Shown piece after piece: positions 23,526-35,400 of a stretch of DNA of 64,000 nt. The DNA is from Effrenium voratum (lineage: Eukaryota; Sar; Dinophyceae; Suessiales; Symbiodiniaceae). Under the pieces are notes generated by a model that was given only the letters and a program-made list of their open reading frames with translations, was not told where the DNA came from and ran no database searches. The DNA is taken from assembly GCA_963377175.1 (NCBI GenBank), contig CAUJNA010001469.1:124001-188000 (forward strand), given 5' to 3'. Made by a program: the position numbers and the translations under genes. The stretch's first letter is position 1, and every line of letters starts with the position of its first letter.

Positions 23526-26436
23526 GAGTAGTAGTACGAGTAGTAAGAGTAGCAGCGGCGGCGGTAGCAGTAGCAGTAGCAGTGGAAGTAGCAGTAGCAG
23601 CAGCAGCGGCAGCGGTAGAATTATTATCAGGGTACGCTTTTGCTGGTTGGTTGAAAGGAACACCGGGATCATTATTTGGACACATGGGGATGGATCAGAG
23701 TCGAGCGCTCATTTTACAATGGGTAATTTCCTCAATATGGTTTTTGAGGGTCCCAAAACCCCATTGTATAATTGTTTAATCCCTCAGCCTTCCCCCCACT
23801 ACCATGGCACCTATGAGAGATGCCTAAAAAAAAATCCACTTGATTTTCTATGTTCTTGACCGGGGCTCGCGCGGCATCCAAGCTTCATGCATGGGCGGGC
23901 GCAAGGTCGCCAGAAATGCTCGGCCGCGGTGGGACGGGGTTCTTGGTATTTCCGCTGTTGACTCATCATCGCACCAACAGGGCGCTCTCTTTTTTCGTGT
24001 CCGCGCCAAAAACAAGGCGGGTTTTACTTTTGGTTTCCCGTCAAAGCCAACCAAAAGACGGTACCGTCAAGAAAAGGCAGACCCGTTGCTGAGATCAGCT
24101 TGGCCAAAGCTTACCTGAAGATGACAAAGGTTTGAACTCCGAAGGGTTTCCTTTCTGGGACCAAATTTCGGGTCGTCGGAGCACCCCTAAGTGTGGCAGA
24201 GATGATGGAGGTCGCGAGCCTCCAAATCGCCTGGACATGTGGCCCGTTTCCTCTTGTCCGATTTCCCTGCCCCTCCGGAAAAGTTCGGGTCATCAAACTG
24301 CAGGTTTGCTGCTGTTTCGCAAATGCTTTCTTGCACCCTGCATCCCTATTACCCCCGTGCGCCACTTTTGTGAGAGGGAGGGCATACCAATCAAAGTCAG
24401 TTTGGGCCTTCCCCGCCCAAGGAGATTCACGGGTGAGACCCCTCTGTCCAGAGCTTGGGGGCGCTCCTTGGACAGTAGTCGGGAGGCTTTGGGATCCAAA
24501 GATTTGTTCTATCCAAACCACTGAAGTGCCATGTTGCCGTTTTGGCGGGGGTTCTTTCTCAATGATGAGGCCGTGCTAGGAGAGCAGTAAAGGAGTGTAT
24601 CCTGCAATAAGGGCCCACCAGAGCATGGAATCCCAGAAATTGGCTTTGATCCATACTGGCAGATCCCTCGACAGAGTTTGTTCCGCGGTTATTTCAGGAG
24701 TGGAGGATTATGTCGTAATTCAAGTTGAGACCAGCCACGTCTTTGTGTCTCGACCTTGCAAGGTTGAATGACGCGACTGCAGCTTTTCCCGCCAGATACA
24801 CCCGGAACACGAGAGGCCTCAAGGTGGCGTGTGAACCATGAGCATGACAGCCAAAAGGACTTGTCTCCCGCGAGCAGTCTACCCAGCTACCCCAAACCAG
24901 CAGGACACGGAAAATAGGCGCAGGCCGCTAAGGAGCGTATGTGCCATAGTCAAAAGACCCCTTTCCTCGGACGAAACAGGGCTGGTCATCCACCTGGTAA
25001 GGATCCTTCACAACCAGTACAGCGATTCCTGTCAAGGGAACCATGATGACGATAGGCCAAACAAGCGGAGTTTTGACCATGGCTCATATACTCGTTTTGT
25101 TGTTTGCATTGTTCGGTCCGGCATCGCGAGGCAGCACCAAAACCTCCAAGCTCAACAGTGCCCCGCTCCCTTCGCTCTGACACGACCAAACCACCAGGAT
25201 AGACCACTGGAAGGACCTGGAACAATTTCCTCTAGTTTCCCTTTGCCAACCACATTTCTTCGATCATGTCTTTTGCAATCCTGCAAGAGGCCAAACAAGC
25301 AGAACAGAGAGCCAAGCTGGACTCATGGTCAATCTCTTCCTTTGGCTTCTCTTCCCGCCTGATCCTCAGTAAGCGAGCGACACAAAGGGCCCTTGGGCGC
25401 CTTTTGGGGGGAGGAGTCCGCTCCGCGGCAAGGGCCTCTGGAAAGCAAAGCTGAGAGGACCTGCAAACTTGGGACTGCACAGAGCAGAAATGTTGTTCTT
25501 TCCGCAACAGCTGATAGCTTTAGGGTCGCCCAGATAGGCTGCGGGGTGGTCCGGGCCAACCCCTGAGGTAAGGTTCCACGAGGGTTCCACCAGGGTTCCA
25601 CCAGGGTTCCACGGCGGTTCCACGAGGTTCTGCGAGGGCTGTGGGGTGGTGCGAGCACCAAAAAGAGCACCGCATGCTGTTGGGGACAACACCTGAGCTT
25701 ATTATGTAGTCTATCTTAACATATAAGTGTTCTGGATGAGACCCCAGACACTCCCACGCCAACCTGCTCCGAACAAGTCTGAAAGTTTGAATATTTTGGG
25801 CGCTACTTCCACCCGTGGGGGGCATTGTCCCTTGTGATGCTGCGATGTCGTTCCTTCGTGGAGTAAAATTGCCAGGTCGGCATTTTTCTTTAATCACTGT
25901 CGGCGCTTCAGCGTGAGGCAGAAGATTGCTCCCAAGAAAACATCAGGTTCGATGTCTCCCGAATTTGTCCCTTTTGAGGGGGAGGCTTCCTTGGAGTCGC
26001 CGAGGTTGGCTCTTGGAGATGAACCGGAGAAGCAGGCGGGACCGAGGGAGACACCTCGAAACCGCCGTTTTGGGAGAGGGGGTGGGGGGGGTGGGGCGAG
26101 GTGTCCATGGCAAGAGTGCTGGGATTTGAATCATCATGGCCCTATATCCCTGAGCCGGACCTATTGCTGATTCTCTTCAATGGGACTGGTGCTGCTGAGT
26201 TGACTGGCCAAAAAAGTGAACTTGGATGGCATTTGTCCAGGGCTGTTTCGTGATTGGATTCTTTTCTTTCAGTCATCGGGCTTGTCGAGAACTGGGGGTC
26301 GGGGAGTTTTTTTCCTTCTTTTTTTTCTGCGAATCCATGCAAGGGCCAAGTGCTGGTAAAGGAGCTGGTGCTCGACAGCGCGGTGGTTGACATCTCGCAC
26401 CTCAGATTTGAAGAATTCCGGGCGTTGGACATTTGA
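17593..26436 (+). CDS. Unidentified gene, five candidate exons
   Basis: Exons: 17593-17682 (acceptor CACTTTGCCAG; VERFDASVISAAWRLGFGAA and on to WRTLM), 19548-about 19631 (VRRGSELFAHRPPLLHAAAV and on), 22626-22686 (EHQRVQNKAPNLAVVDRFLE; donor GTAGTG), 22901-22950 (acceptor CTCTTCAG; GPRNVRDTFEAAAPQT; donor GTGAGG), 26344-26436 (T-rich tract and acceptor CATGCAAG; GQVLVKELVLDSAVVDISHL and on to FRALDI and TGA). The 22686/22901 junction agrees in phase 1, and 22950 and 26344 are both phase 0. Grouping five distant exons into one gene is inference; the first two could belong elsewhere. No family is recognised. Confidence 0.4.
17685..17801. mobile_element. Fold-back element family B copy abutting an exon
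   Basis: CATTTGGGTATGTGTCAAAA at left and AAGACGCACCCCATTTGAG at right, around TTTTCCCCTTTCAAACCAAC. It begins within a few bases of the likely donor of the exon 17593-17682. Confidence 0.75.
19632..22625. other. Presumed intron or spacer
   Basis: Tetranucleotide array at 20055 and family B fragments near 21236 and 22080. A possible exon at about 20886-20930 (SADGAARLVKPTRW) is too weak to list separately. Confidence 0.4.
20055..20166 (+). repeat. CTGG/CTGC/CTCG/CTTG tetranucleotide array
   Basis: GCTGCCTG units change to seven CTCG-type and then five CTTG-type units before CCTACCCCCC. It lies in spacer. Confidence 0.95.
23211..23620 (+). repeat. AGT/AGC trinucleotide microsatellite, about 410 bp
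   Basis: Nearly pure AGT units with patches of GGT, AAT and AGC. It is open in several frames on both strands (poly-Ser, poly-Val, poly-Thr, poly-Leu), which are not genes. It lies 260 bp after the candidate exon 22901-22950, inside a presumed intron. Confidence 0.97.
23621..26343. other. Presumed intron
   Basis: Family B fragment near 24020-24070 and the 11-bp repeat at 25572. The segment 25978-26090 (GEASLESPRLALGDEPE) is open but only weakly biased. Confidence 0.4.
25572..25637 (+). repeat. 11-bp tandem repeat
   Basis: Six units of GGTTCCACCAG or close variants (GGTTCCACGAG, GGTTCCACGGC) at 11-bp spacing. Confidence 0.9.
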
Positions 26437-26897
26437 CAAGACCCTCCCATGTCCTTTGCCATCTGGTTCCGCCAAGGTACAACCTCGAAGAATCCCATGT
26501 CTTTTGCCGTCTGGCTGCCAATTGTTGTTTTCTCCTTCGAAGATGGGTTTTCCTTGGCCACACGTACGGTCTGATCCCGTTTGAAGCGAAATCAAAAGAG
26601 GCTGTTTAAGCAATGGTTGATTCCAAACAGGGGTTGGCTTGAATCTGGTGCGGGGTTGCTGACCGAGGTCTGTCAGTATCATCCTGAACGAGCAAAAAAC
26701 GAGCCCACCGATTGGGGGTAGACTGAGCTCGCCGGAGAAGGTGGGTACCCTCGAAAGAAACACGACATGAGGTTCGGTCAGAAGATCCAGTCTGTGGTCC
26801 ATTTTGAGTTCGCGATATTGGAGGGCTCACTCAGTTTCCCACAAAAAACAGAAGAACTCACTTATTGCTCACTTATTTTCCACTCTTACTCGTGCGA

Positions 26898-27035
26898 TCG
26901 GCCAAGTTAGTAAGTTCTTGGTCACCTAGGTTAGAGTCCACGTATAAAGTCCCCCTTGGTGGGGTTAATCCTGGCATTTGTGGGTTATCAGTTAGAACCA
27001 AACTGGCTTAACTTGGCCGAACATCCAAGTGGCAT
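26898..27035. mobile_element. Repeat family C copy with inverted ends
   Basis: TCGGCCAAGTTAGTAAGTTC at left and TTAACTTGGCCGAACATCCA at right. The interior ACCTAGGTTAGAGTCCAC ... GGTGGGGTTAATCC is shared with other copies. Confidence 0.8.
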
Positions 27036-27309
27036 GGGATCCACAAACTAGGCATGTCAGACTAACCCAGCCACTCATGGACCCTTCGAGGGAGTGTCCG
27101 ACCACCAACTTTAGAGCTCTCGGCTCACTGCGCCGACTTCTGCTGAGGTCGGCGGAATGAGTGATGACATATTCAGATTTGGATGATTTTGATGACTGAG
27201 ACATGCATATACATATATATAGAGATATATTTGATTGATTTGGATGATTGATATTTTGAGAAGTTTTTCTATTTGATGACTGATATATGTTTGACTTGTA
27301 GCTGGCCTG

Positions 27310-27470
27310 CCCTTTGAGCTGAGGGTGGGGAGTGGGGAGTGGAGTGCGAAGTGTGGAGTGTGGGGAGTGGGGAGTGTGGCGAGTGTGGGGAGTGTGGGGA
27401 GTGTGTGGAGTGTGGAGTATGGAGTGTGGGGTGTGCTGTGTGGGGGCAGTGGAGTGTTGCGAGTGTGAAG
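27310..27470 (+). repeat. Degenerate GAGTGTGGG minisatellite
   Basis: G-rich purine/GT units GAGTGTGGGG, GAGTGGGGA and similar over about 160 bp. The opposite-strand open frames (HTPHTPHTR type) are artefacts. Confidence 0.85.
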
Positions 27471-27735
27471 GATAAACACCACGAACAAACCTCCCAAAAA
27501 TCCTAAACCAACCATGAACAAAACCATAAAGAATCATGTAAAACACGCAACACACACACACACACGCCTTGAAACCTGCCAAACACACAATACAAAACAC
27601 ATAAACAAATACCTTAATCACACCCTAGAAACACCCTCCCCACGATAGCGCCGAGGAGGAACCCCACTGTAGGCGCCCCCCTCGATTGGGAGGAAGCTTC
27701 CAACCACGCCAGACGAAGTTGCTAATTTGAAGTTC

Positions 27736-27976
27736 CCGTTTGAAAGAGACCCAGAAAGGTCCCCGCAAGAAAAGACGAGCCACCCATGTACAGCCCTCAA
27801 TTCCCTTACGTCCAGCACTCGGCCCCAGGACCGCCCAAAGGGTGTTTGAGTGGGTAACTCAATGACTGCCGCTACTCCAAATATCTTACCTTCTTCTTGG
27901 GTATATTTGCACAATCTGATTTTCCAGGGCAAATGCGTCCTTTAGTCAGGGGTTGATATCACACCCTTAAACAAGT
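27736..27976 (+). repeat. Long dispersed repeat D, copy 2
   Basis: GACGAGCCACCCATGTACAG, CAATGACTGCCGCTACTCCA, TTCTTGGGTATATTTG and TAGTCAGGGGTTGATATCA parallel copy 1. It contains about 45 extra bases (around 27805-27850) that copy 1 lacks. Confidence 0.8.
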
Positions 27977-28480
27977 GGTTGCAATCATGTCTTTGGAGTG
28001 TATGAAGGCTCCCGACTACTTCCCGGGGCCTTCAAATAAGGCTATTTGGGTGTTCCGCTCAGAGTGGTCGGACCGTCTCGAAAGGTCCAAGAGGGTGGGT
28101 GGAGGGATCCAGCATGAGCACGGATGTTTTTTTCGACGGCCAATCCCGCATCACCGAAATCCACCGAGCCGCGTGGTTGTGCCTTCCCGGCTCAGGTAGG
28201 CTGGAGTAGAGGGGAACCGAGCATGGGGTTGAGAGGGGAACCTTAATTATATCATTCACGAGGAGAACTGGATCACGTTTTTGGGGGCAACCCTCCACCC
28301 CCTCCGACTCGGTTTCCGTCGACTGATAGATTGCGCCTCTGAGGTATCTTGGCCACAGCCACGAGTGCCTGTTGCTGACAACGAAGAAGCAGCCGCAGCC
28401 TCGGCTCTTGGGTGAGACCCGGGTTTTGGTGAGGCCCGAAGCCCGAGTGTCGTGTTTTGGTGAGGAAAACTCAAAGCCAG

Positions 28481-28534
28481 GACAGACGGCGCTCATCAAA
28501 ACGGGCGCCAACGGGGCCCCAGCTACGAAAGCGG
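28481..28534 (+). CDS. Candidate exon, low-complexity Ala/Gly
   Basis: Between acceptor AAAGCCAG and donor GCGG/GTGCAA the frame reads QTALIKTGANGAPATKA with G/C-leaning codons. It lies just upstream of the first VPS10 exon, but its phase (1 to 1) does not join to 29297. Confidence 0.25.
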
Positions 28535-29296
28535 GTGCAAGTGGAGTCCTCACTCTTGCCGGAACACCTTTTCAGGTACCCCTCAAGTGGTGGTAGGAAT
28601 TGGTGGTTGGGATTGGAACTCCGGTTATTTTGAACACAAATGGTGAAGGTAGCCCCTAACGCCCAAACCACAAAACCATCCCACCAATTGGGGGTAAGGC
28701 GAGGTTTTGCTAGGATCCCGGTTTTGAGACAAAGCCCGCCTGGCGAGCCCTCATCAAGCGGCAGTTGCACACATGGCGGCCCTTTAATGACTCCGGATTG
28801 TCATTTGTCCTAGTGTGGATTTTTCTGGGTGTCACCTTCAAGTGTGACTTTTGTGGGTGACTATCCCCTGGCAGGATGGGTTTATTCATTTGGCCAAAAG
28901 TCTACTGCGATCAAGCCTTGGTTGGGAGTTGCCGGGAAAAGCGGGGCGAATCGAAACCTTTGGTTTCCCTGATTTGGAGCAAATTTAATTAGTCAAGGTT
29001 CCAAAAGGTTAACCTTGTATTTCCAGGCCCTTTGGGAAGTGCGATGGGAAATAGACCTTTAGTTGATGCCACCCAAATGGGATTTTCCCAACATGTTTGA
29101 CAAGCCAAGATGGGTACCCCCAGAATTGACTCCTGGATGATTGCCCCCAGTTTGCAACAACAAAAAGCTGCCGAATGTGCGGTTTTCTGGGCCCTCAATT
29201 TGGACTTTCAGTTTGCTAGTCTTTGAAACGAAGCGGTCCTGAATCCCCCCAAAGGACTTGGGAAGCTTAGCGCCCCACGCTTCGCTTTCGGCTCAG

Positions 29297-29423
29297 GCGG
29301 CTCTACTCGAGCTGTGACGCCGGACAAAGCTGGAAGGAAATCACCGACAAGGCGTCCGGCTTCCGGCTTCCGGGCGAGGTTGGCAATGGATACCTGTCGC
29401 TCCCAGACCGATTCGATTCCGAG
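29297..29423 (+). CDS. Exon: VPS10 first blade with Asp-box
   Basis: Acceptor TTTCGGCTCAG and donor GAG/GTTGCT bound 127 bp. The open frame is phase 2 to 0 with nearly all codons ending in G/C. It reads RLYSSCDAGQSWKEITDKAS and continues to SLPDRFDSE. SCDAGQSW fits the Asp-box S-x-D-x-G-x-S-W, typical of VPS10 and sialidase propeller blades. Confidence 0.6.
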
Positions 29424-32400
29424 GTTGCTTCCTTCTCGTGTTTTTGTTTCTTCCTTTTTTTCAAGGGTTTTCGTTCAAAGTTAACTGCTTGCTTGGGGCT
29501 GTGCTCGTTGGTTTCACATGGAAATCTGGAGGTCTGGGGGTTGAGTGGAAATGGGCCAATGTGTTGGTCCCAAAGATCAGCCCAAAGGCTCACGACGTCG
29601 CCTGGTGGCCTTCGGAAGAAGCCTACCCGTTTCCCTTCCCATTCGAAGGGTCCATTTTCGAGCTTGTGGTCCCAAAGAGATGGTCTTGAAATCCCAATGC
29701 CACAAGTGTGGAAGTCCTTGGGTCTACCTGGTGCACAGGTTGGAGGAAAATGGTGTTCTAGGGTCCCTGCCCTGTGAGGTTCCATGTGGATGTGGATGGG
29801 AGGCCGTGTGAGGTTCCATGTTTGTGGATGGGTAGTTGTTGTTTTGCGCATTTGGCTTTCCCATGAGACAGAGCTTTGGGTGAAGCTCGGGTTCCAGATG
29901 GTTCCTTACAGGCGCCAGGTCCGGGACATGGAGGTGAGGGTCAAGTGCCGAAAGGCTCATGGGTGAAAGTGGTGAACGTTGGGTTTAGCGGTGAGTAAGG
30001 GTTTAGTTTCAAGGTTGAGTTTGGAGGTTTTACGTAGGTTTTTCACCGGTTCTTGCTTTTTTCCCATCACCATTGACTATGTGATATGCCCCATTGGATG
30101 GCCTGTCCAAAGCCAACCCATCAACCTTTCGAGCATACCTCGCACCCCCCAAAGCCAGCAAGATACAAAAGCTGTCTTCCGCAGCCCTTCCCCCCCAACA
30201 AGACAGCCTCCAGGGGAACATTGTGGGCATAGTGTTTACAGAATGACTATAACAGTATATTGGTTGCACATCCCATGAACCCTCTGAGTCCCGGCAGCTT
30301 CGGGTGGAGGGTATTCAAAATCATCTTGGATCCAGCTGTTAAATCCCGCCTTCCACCTTTGGATTCCTTATAACGTTTAGCCAAAGGTCAAACAACATTT
30401 TTGTTACCAAAAGGTTAGTAGAACCAACATTTCTATGACTTTCAATGGGAGTCCTTTCACAAGTGGTAGGTGGACTAGACCCGGCTGGAAGTTGGCGGTT
30501 CGGATTTGAGTATGGGTCAAAATCAAACCACCAGGAATTGCATGTGCCAGGGCAATCCATTTTAGGGTTACCCTTTTTTGACCAGCACACCCATTTGGGG
30601 GTGGATTAAAAGGTCCTTTGCATGGGATGACCATTGGTTGGAAAACCACAAAGAAGACGCTATTTCAAACACCTGGGAAAGTTACCCATGGTCATTTGTG
30701 GGGAGGAATATTGATTAACCCTCCATTTGGATTTGAAGCCCCCTGGTTCTTAGGGGCGAAAATGGGTGGTTCCTCTCCACCGCTTCAGAGAGTGAGTGCA
30801 GGTGGACTCCACTCCGGGTGCGCAGCTCCGTGCAGAGCGGGTCATCGTGAATCCGCCTGGGGCCCGGAAGTCGGTGTTGACCAGCCCCAAGTGGGAGCTG
30901 GGTTGTGGGGGTGGGTGGGTCGGCGGTGAAGAGTTCCTGTTTTTGAAAGAGAACGACAGAAATATGCGGCATCTGCGGGTTCCCATGGTTCTGCTTGGTC
31001 CTTTGTGAGCAGGGGGTCTGAAGATTACTTTCGGGGGCGGGTAACCCTGTTAAACCTCATGCCCATTTCAGAGGATTCCTGCTGGTTGGCTTGAATGGGA
31101 AACCAGGGTCCCCTGCTTTGAGAAACCTCAATGTAAGAATCCAGGGTAGTTTTCTTGCACTACCAGATCTGGTCGGGCTCCCCAAAAAGGTGGTACTGAA
31201 TTCCCCGAATGCCAAGCTCTCAAGGGGATTCAGCAAAATGACCACCCTTGCAAGGGCTCCCTAGTCTAGGACGCGAAGGGTTGTTTGTCCATCCAAAAGA
31301 GTCTCCCTCTCCGTTTTTTGTCACTTGGCTTGAACGTAGATGGCGCGGGTTTCGGTTGGTTCTGATTGATGAAGGTTCGATGTTTGGTTGACACTTTTGG
31401 CCGCCCCTGTCCCGGTTTCTTGGCCATGGCCCGGGCTCTCCATCGTTGATTCTGACAAAAAGAGGGCGTTTCGTATATGTCCCGCTTAAACATCACCAAG
31501 AGGAAACTAATTTAAAGGTATCAACCAAGAGGCGATGTCTGTAGGGGCACGGGGGAATCTGGGGACCCTGCCAGGGGGCATGTTTGAGTCACCCACCTTT
31601 TGGTTTGGGGTCCAAAAAAGGTTGGGGTGGAAACAACAAGGGGGGACATATGGTTGTGCTTTTTTTTCCTCTTTTTTTTAGGGTACCCTTTGTTGGCTCA
31701 GTCAAACCAAAGGGGAAACAATCTGCTTTGAGGGCTCCCTATTTAGAGACAAACTCTTATCTGGAGTTTCCTCGAAAACCGTGTTATATTTCAGGGTAGA
31801 CGAAATATGGCATAGAATCAGACGATGTACTATTTTCTGTGCACCCCAGATGTGGGGCGAGATATGGGGACCGCAGTTTGGCTGATTCTCAGCAGTACAT
31901 GAAGAACATGATCCCCAAAACCCGTCCAACTTCCTAGGCATCCCCTTCCAGTTCATTCGCAACTCCTCCCTGTTGAGTCGCTGAGAACCAGGATACAAAT
32001 ATTCCGAAGGGGTCACCTACTGCAACCTCAAGCACTGCGTTAGGTGGGGCTTGATCAATATCCTCTCCAAATGACGGGTCACTTTTCCAATGTGGTTGAG
32101 ATATCATTCGAGGGGGAATGGTTTTCCTCAAACATTGGTCATCTCCTTTGCACACAGGACCTTTTGATCAGTTTCCCCAAGTAAGAGGGACATCTCATTT
32201 GTTGAGTGGTCTTCCCGCGGCCTTCGCATCGGACCTTTGGATCAAAGCACGACCCGAGCAAGACGCCAGGGCGGACAAGGCCGTGGCCGTGCTGCAGGCA
32301 CAGCGCATGGTCCCAGACAAGAGGCGCGCCCATCCCCCGAATCCGCCGACTCCGAAGCGCTCCAGGGGAGTTGTTTCGGTTGCCTCGCGTCGGCCGTCCA

Positions 32401-35400
32401 TGGCATCACCAGCCTCGCTTGGCCCGGGTATTGGCTTTGATTGGGTGGCAGTTGGGAGTTGCCGGGGGTTTAAGCTGGGGCGGGGGGGGGGGGTTAGGCT
32501 GGCTTAGATCTTCATGAGGGTGGGTCTTGGGGTGGTTTTTGATAGGCGAAGCGAAGGGCTGACATTCAGGCACACTCAGGCTGTTGGTTTGGGATTGACT
32601 TGACTGGGTTTGGGTTGGCTTTTTTCGCTGATTTGTTTAGGTGTGCTGCAGGTTTAGCGTCTGTAGGGTTGCTTCAGCTGTGGTCAAGTGAGTCTTGGTC
32701 TCGTGGATCGGTTTTGGAGCGCTGCCCCCCACCAAAACTCGCCCACAACTCGCTGAACCATACCCAAGAGCAACCGTAGAGCCGCGGCTAAACCAGCAGC
32801 ACACCGAATACTAATCAGCTCCAGCCAAAAGCCCCCCGAACTCAAACCAGCCAGCAACCCAGCAACTCACAATCAGAGCCAATAGGCAACCCCCAATCCA
32901 AGTGATGCTAGAGATGCTGGGGATATTGCCATCTTCAATCAACGATGCAGTCTTGTCTCTAAACTAAATTTCCCCAAAAGCGAGAGTGGATGTGCATCCC
33001 AGGTAAACCCCGGGCTGGTTTGGGGGTAGTGAAATTCGTAGTAGAAAAACATGGCTGTTCAAAATGGCGTTTTGGCCAACGTCCCTACGGGGAAACTAGT
33101 CAGGGGACCAAATCCTTGCTTGTAGATTGCCTTGGAGCCCAAGAAAAGGAGGGCTGGGGGTTGGAAATCCCATGTTCAACAAACGATGCCTCTGAAATGG
33201 GACTTGCAGCCCTGGTTCTTGTAGAGGGTACATGGGACACTACCCTTAACCACCACTACCAATCCAACCACCAATTGGAGGGAAGCTTCGACACATGAGA
33301 TCAAACGCCGCGTCAAGGGGGAATCAATCCTCTGATTGCCTTCCTTCCAATAAAATTCCAGACTTCCAAAGGAAAGCACTCAAGGTCTTCCACGAGCACA
33401 CCTTGGGAACTCAGACCCTGGATTTCTTCTGGCCGTTTACTGGAAAAGATTGACACGTCGCTCGAGGTCCTGCCCAGTGCTTCCAGCAACTACAGCAAGG
33501 AATTTCCTTCAGATCTTTTAGGTTTGCCACGATAGTTTCCCTGCATTGATACATGGAACTTGGAAGCACTGGGCACCGGTTGGGCACCGTCAAAAGAAGA
33601 AAAGGCGGCAGTCCTTGAAAGAGTCACTTCGCTCTCGCGCCAGTGCCGGCGCGGTGGACCCTGCGGCTGGCAGCGCTAGTAGCTGGCACCCCTACATCTT
33701 CATCACCGAGGCGGTCACGTTTCAGGGGGGTTGCGACGTCTATGATGATGGGTTCATTCATAGGGATCCCTTATGTTTAACCATTATAGTTTGCCCAGTT
33801 GCACATGCCTGGATGCTCTGAGCGGAAAATCCCTAGCTATCTCAGTCAGAACCCTGGTTAAAGCCTACTTACCAAGTGGGGGCAAATGAAACGAGCTCGC
33901 TGATCGGAGGGGGTAAAGCGAGTGAGCCCCACGAAGTACACAAGAGCAGTGCTCAAAACCCCATGAAGGCCAAAGGGCCGGGGGGGGGAGGCGTTCCTTT
34001 TACAGAATATACGGACCCTTTAGATATCTTGTGCATGAGGCTTGATGTCCACCAAACATTTTTGAGGGGGCTAGTTAGATGCTTTTTGCCGTGTGGATAT
34101 ATCAGGTTCGGTTTTGTCCCGTCTATGGTCCATTTGGTACGCTGAATCTCCCCTTGAGGGTTGGAGCGATGGATTTTCAAGAGCACGGAGGTTTACGTGG
34201 CAAACAGACGGACACAATACATGAATGGACAATAGTATTATATAATCGATGGTTTGGAGAGGCCTTGGGACCCAACTCACTTCTTTGGTTCCCAAAAAAG
34301 TAAAAGGCCCCAAAGGAACCATTCCGGATTTCAGCTACCACTAGAGTAGGTAACCCTTCAGGGTTTTACCTCTCGGTTGTACCATGCATGGTTTCCCCTT
34401 ACCAACCATAGTGATATTGACGGCTCACAATGCTGCCAGCAATTCTCCACGTGACGGTTGAATGTACGGTTCCAAGCCAGCCAGTGCCCACATGGCGCCG
34501 ACCGCTCACGCTCCGGAGTTTGGCTCAAAGACTTCCACTTGGCCTAAACCACTACCCCCAATAGTGAATGAGGTACCTTGATGTAAAGGTTGCTTTGGTT
34601 ACATAAAGGTAATATAGACCGTTGTGCCATGGGGCGTGTAGAGTTTGGGGGGAGTGGACGCCGCTTGAGTGCGTTTTTTGCCAGCGGGAGGCGGTCAAGC
34701 TTGGGCCCATTGAGGCAGCTCGAACAAGCTGTTGTTCTTTGTCTTGTTTTTGGAGGGTACATTTGTGGGGGGTTGCTTATTCATAGGCAAACTAAGTTGC
34801 CCAATTGTTTGGTTTCTCCCATTTCACCACTTCAGACAGACGCGTATCTGCTTGCTGAATAGGGTCTTGCTCCGAAATCGGGTGACGGAGGGCGTGTAAA
34901 GTTGAGAGGTATCGCGACCAAGAAGAGCGCGCAAAATGAGATGTCCCAACAGCAGGGGGACTTGCTTTTGCTTAGAGCTGAGATACCCCCCCACCAACTG
35001 AGATTTCCACCAATCGGTTCGCCGCTCTAGGTGACCCTTGGCCAGCTTTTTTGCAACTCAGGGTTTGGTTCTATATCATGGTTCGGCTGCTTGTTATAGG
35101 TAAAAGGAAGCGCCGGGTAAGTTGGTCACCTTTTGGGATGACCCCACGCGTGTTCAGAACAGGAACCCTCAGGAGCCTCGGACCTTATGGGATGTCGTCA
35201 CGCAACTGCTGCGTGTTCTGGAGTGTTATTCGCGCGCATTCCATAAGTCCATGTCACGCTGCATTATTCCTGTCCTGGTTTCTCACTGCAGACACTCAAC
35301 TTAGAATGAGAGATCAAACACAACGAGTGATTTGGGCTAATTAGTGCTTTTGGTGCACTTTCAGGTTGGGCGAGACTTTGGTATGGGTGAGTCTTTTTTT

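Larger units (their letters stand above)
26437..28480. other. Intergenic spacer
   Basis: Repeat families C and D, and the GAGTGTGGG minisatellite. No exon seen. Confidence 0.5.

Noticed and set aside
23134..23859. Long poly-Ser, poly-Val, poly-Leu and poly-Thr ORFs on both strands
   Set aside because: They are translations of the AGT microsatellite; all frames are open by composition.
26992..27621. 209-residue minus ORF rich in HTPHT
   Set aside because: It crosses the GAGTGTGGG minisatellite; repeat-derived.
34685..34730. Exon-like REAVKLGPIEAARTS
   Set aside because: Good acceptor, but its length breaks the phase chain between 33718 and 38734, and all three frames are open.
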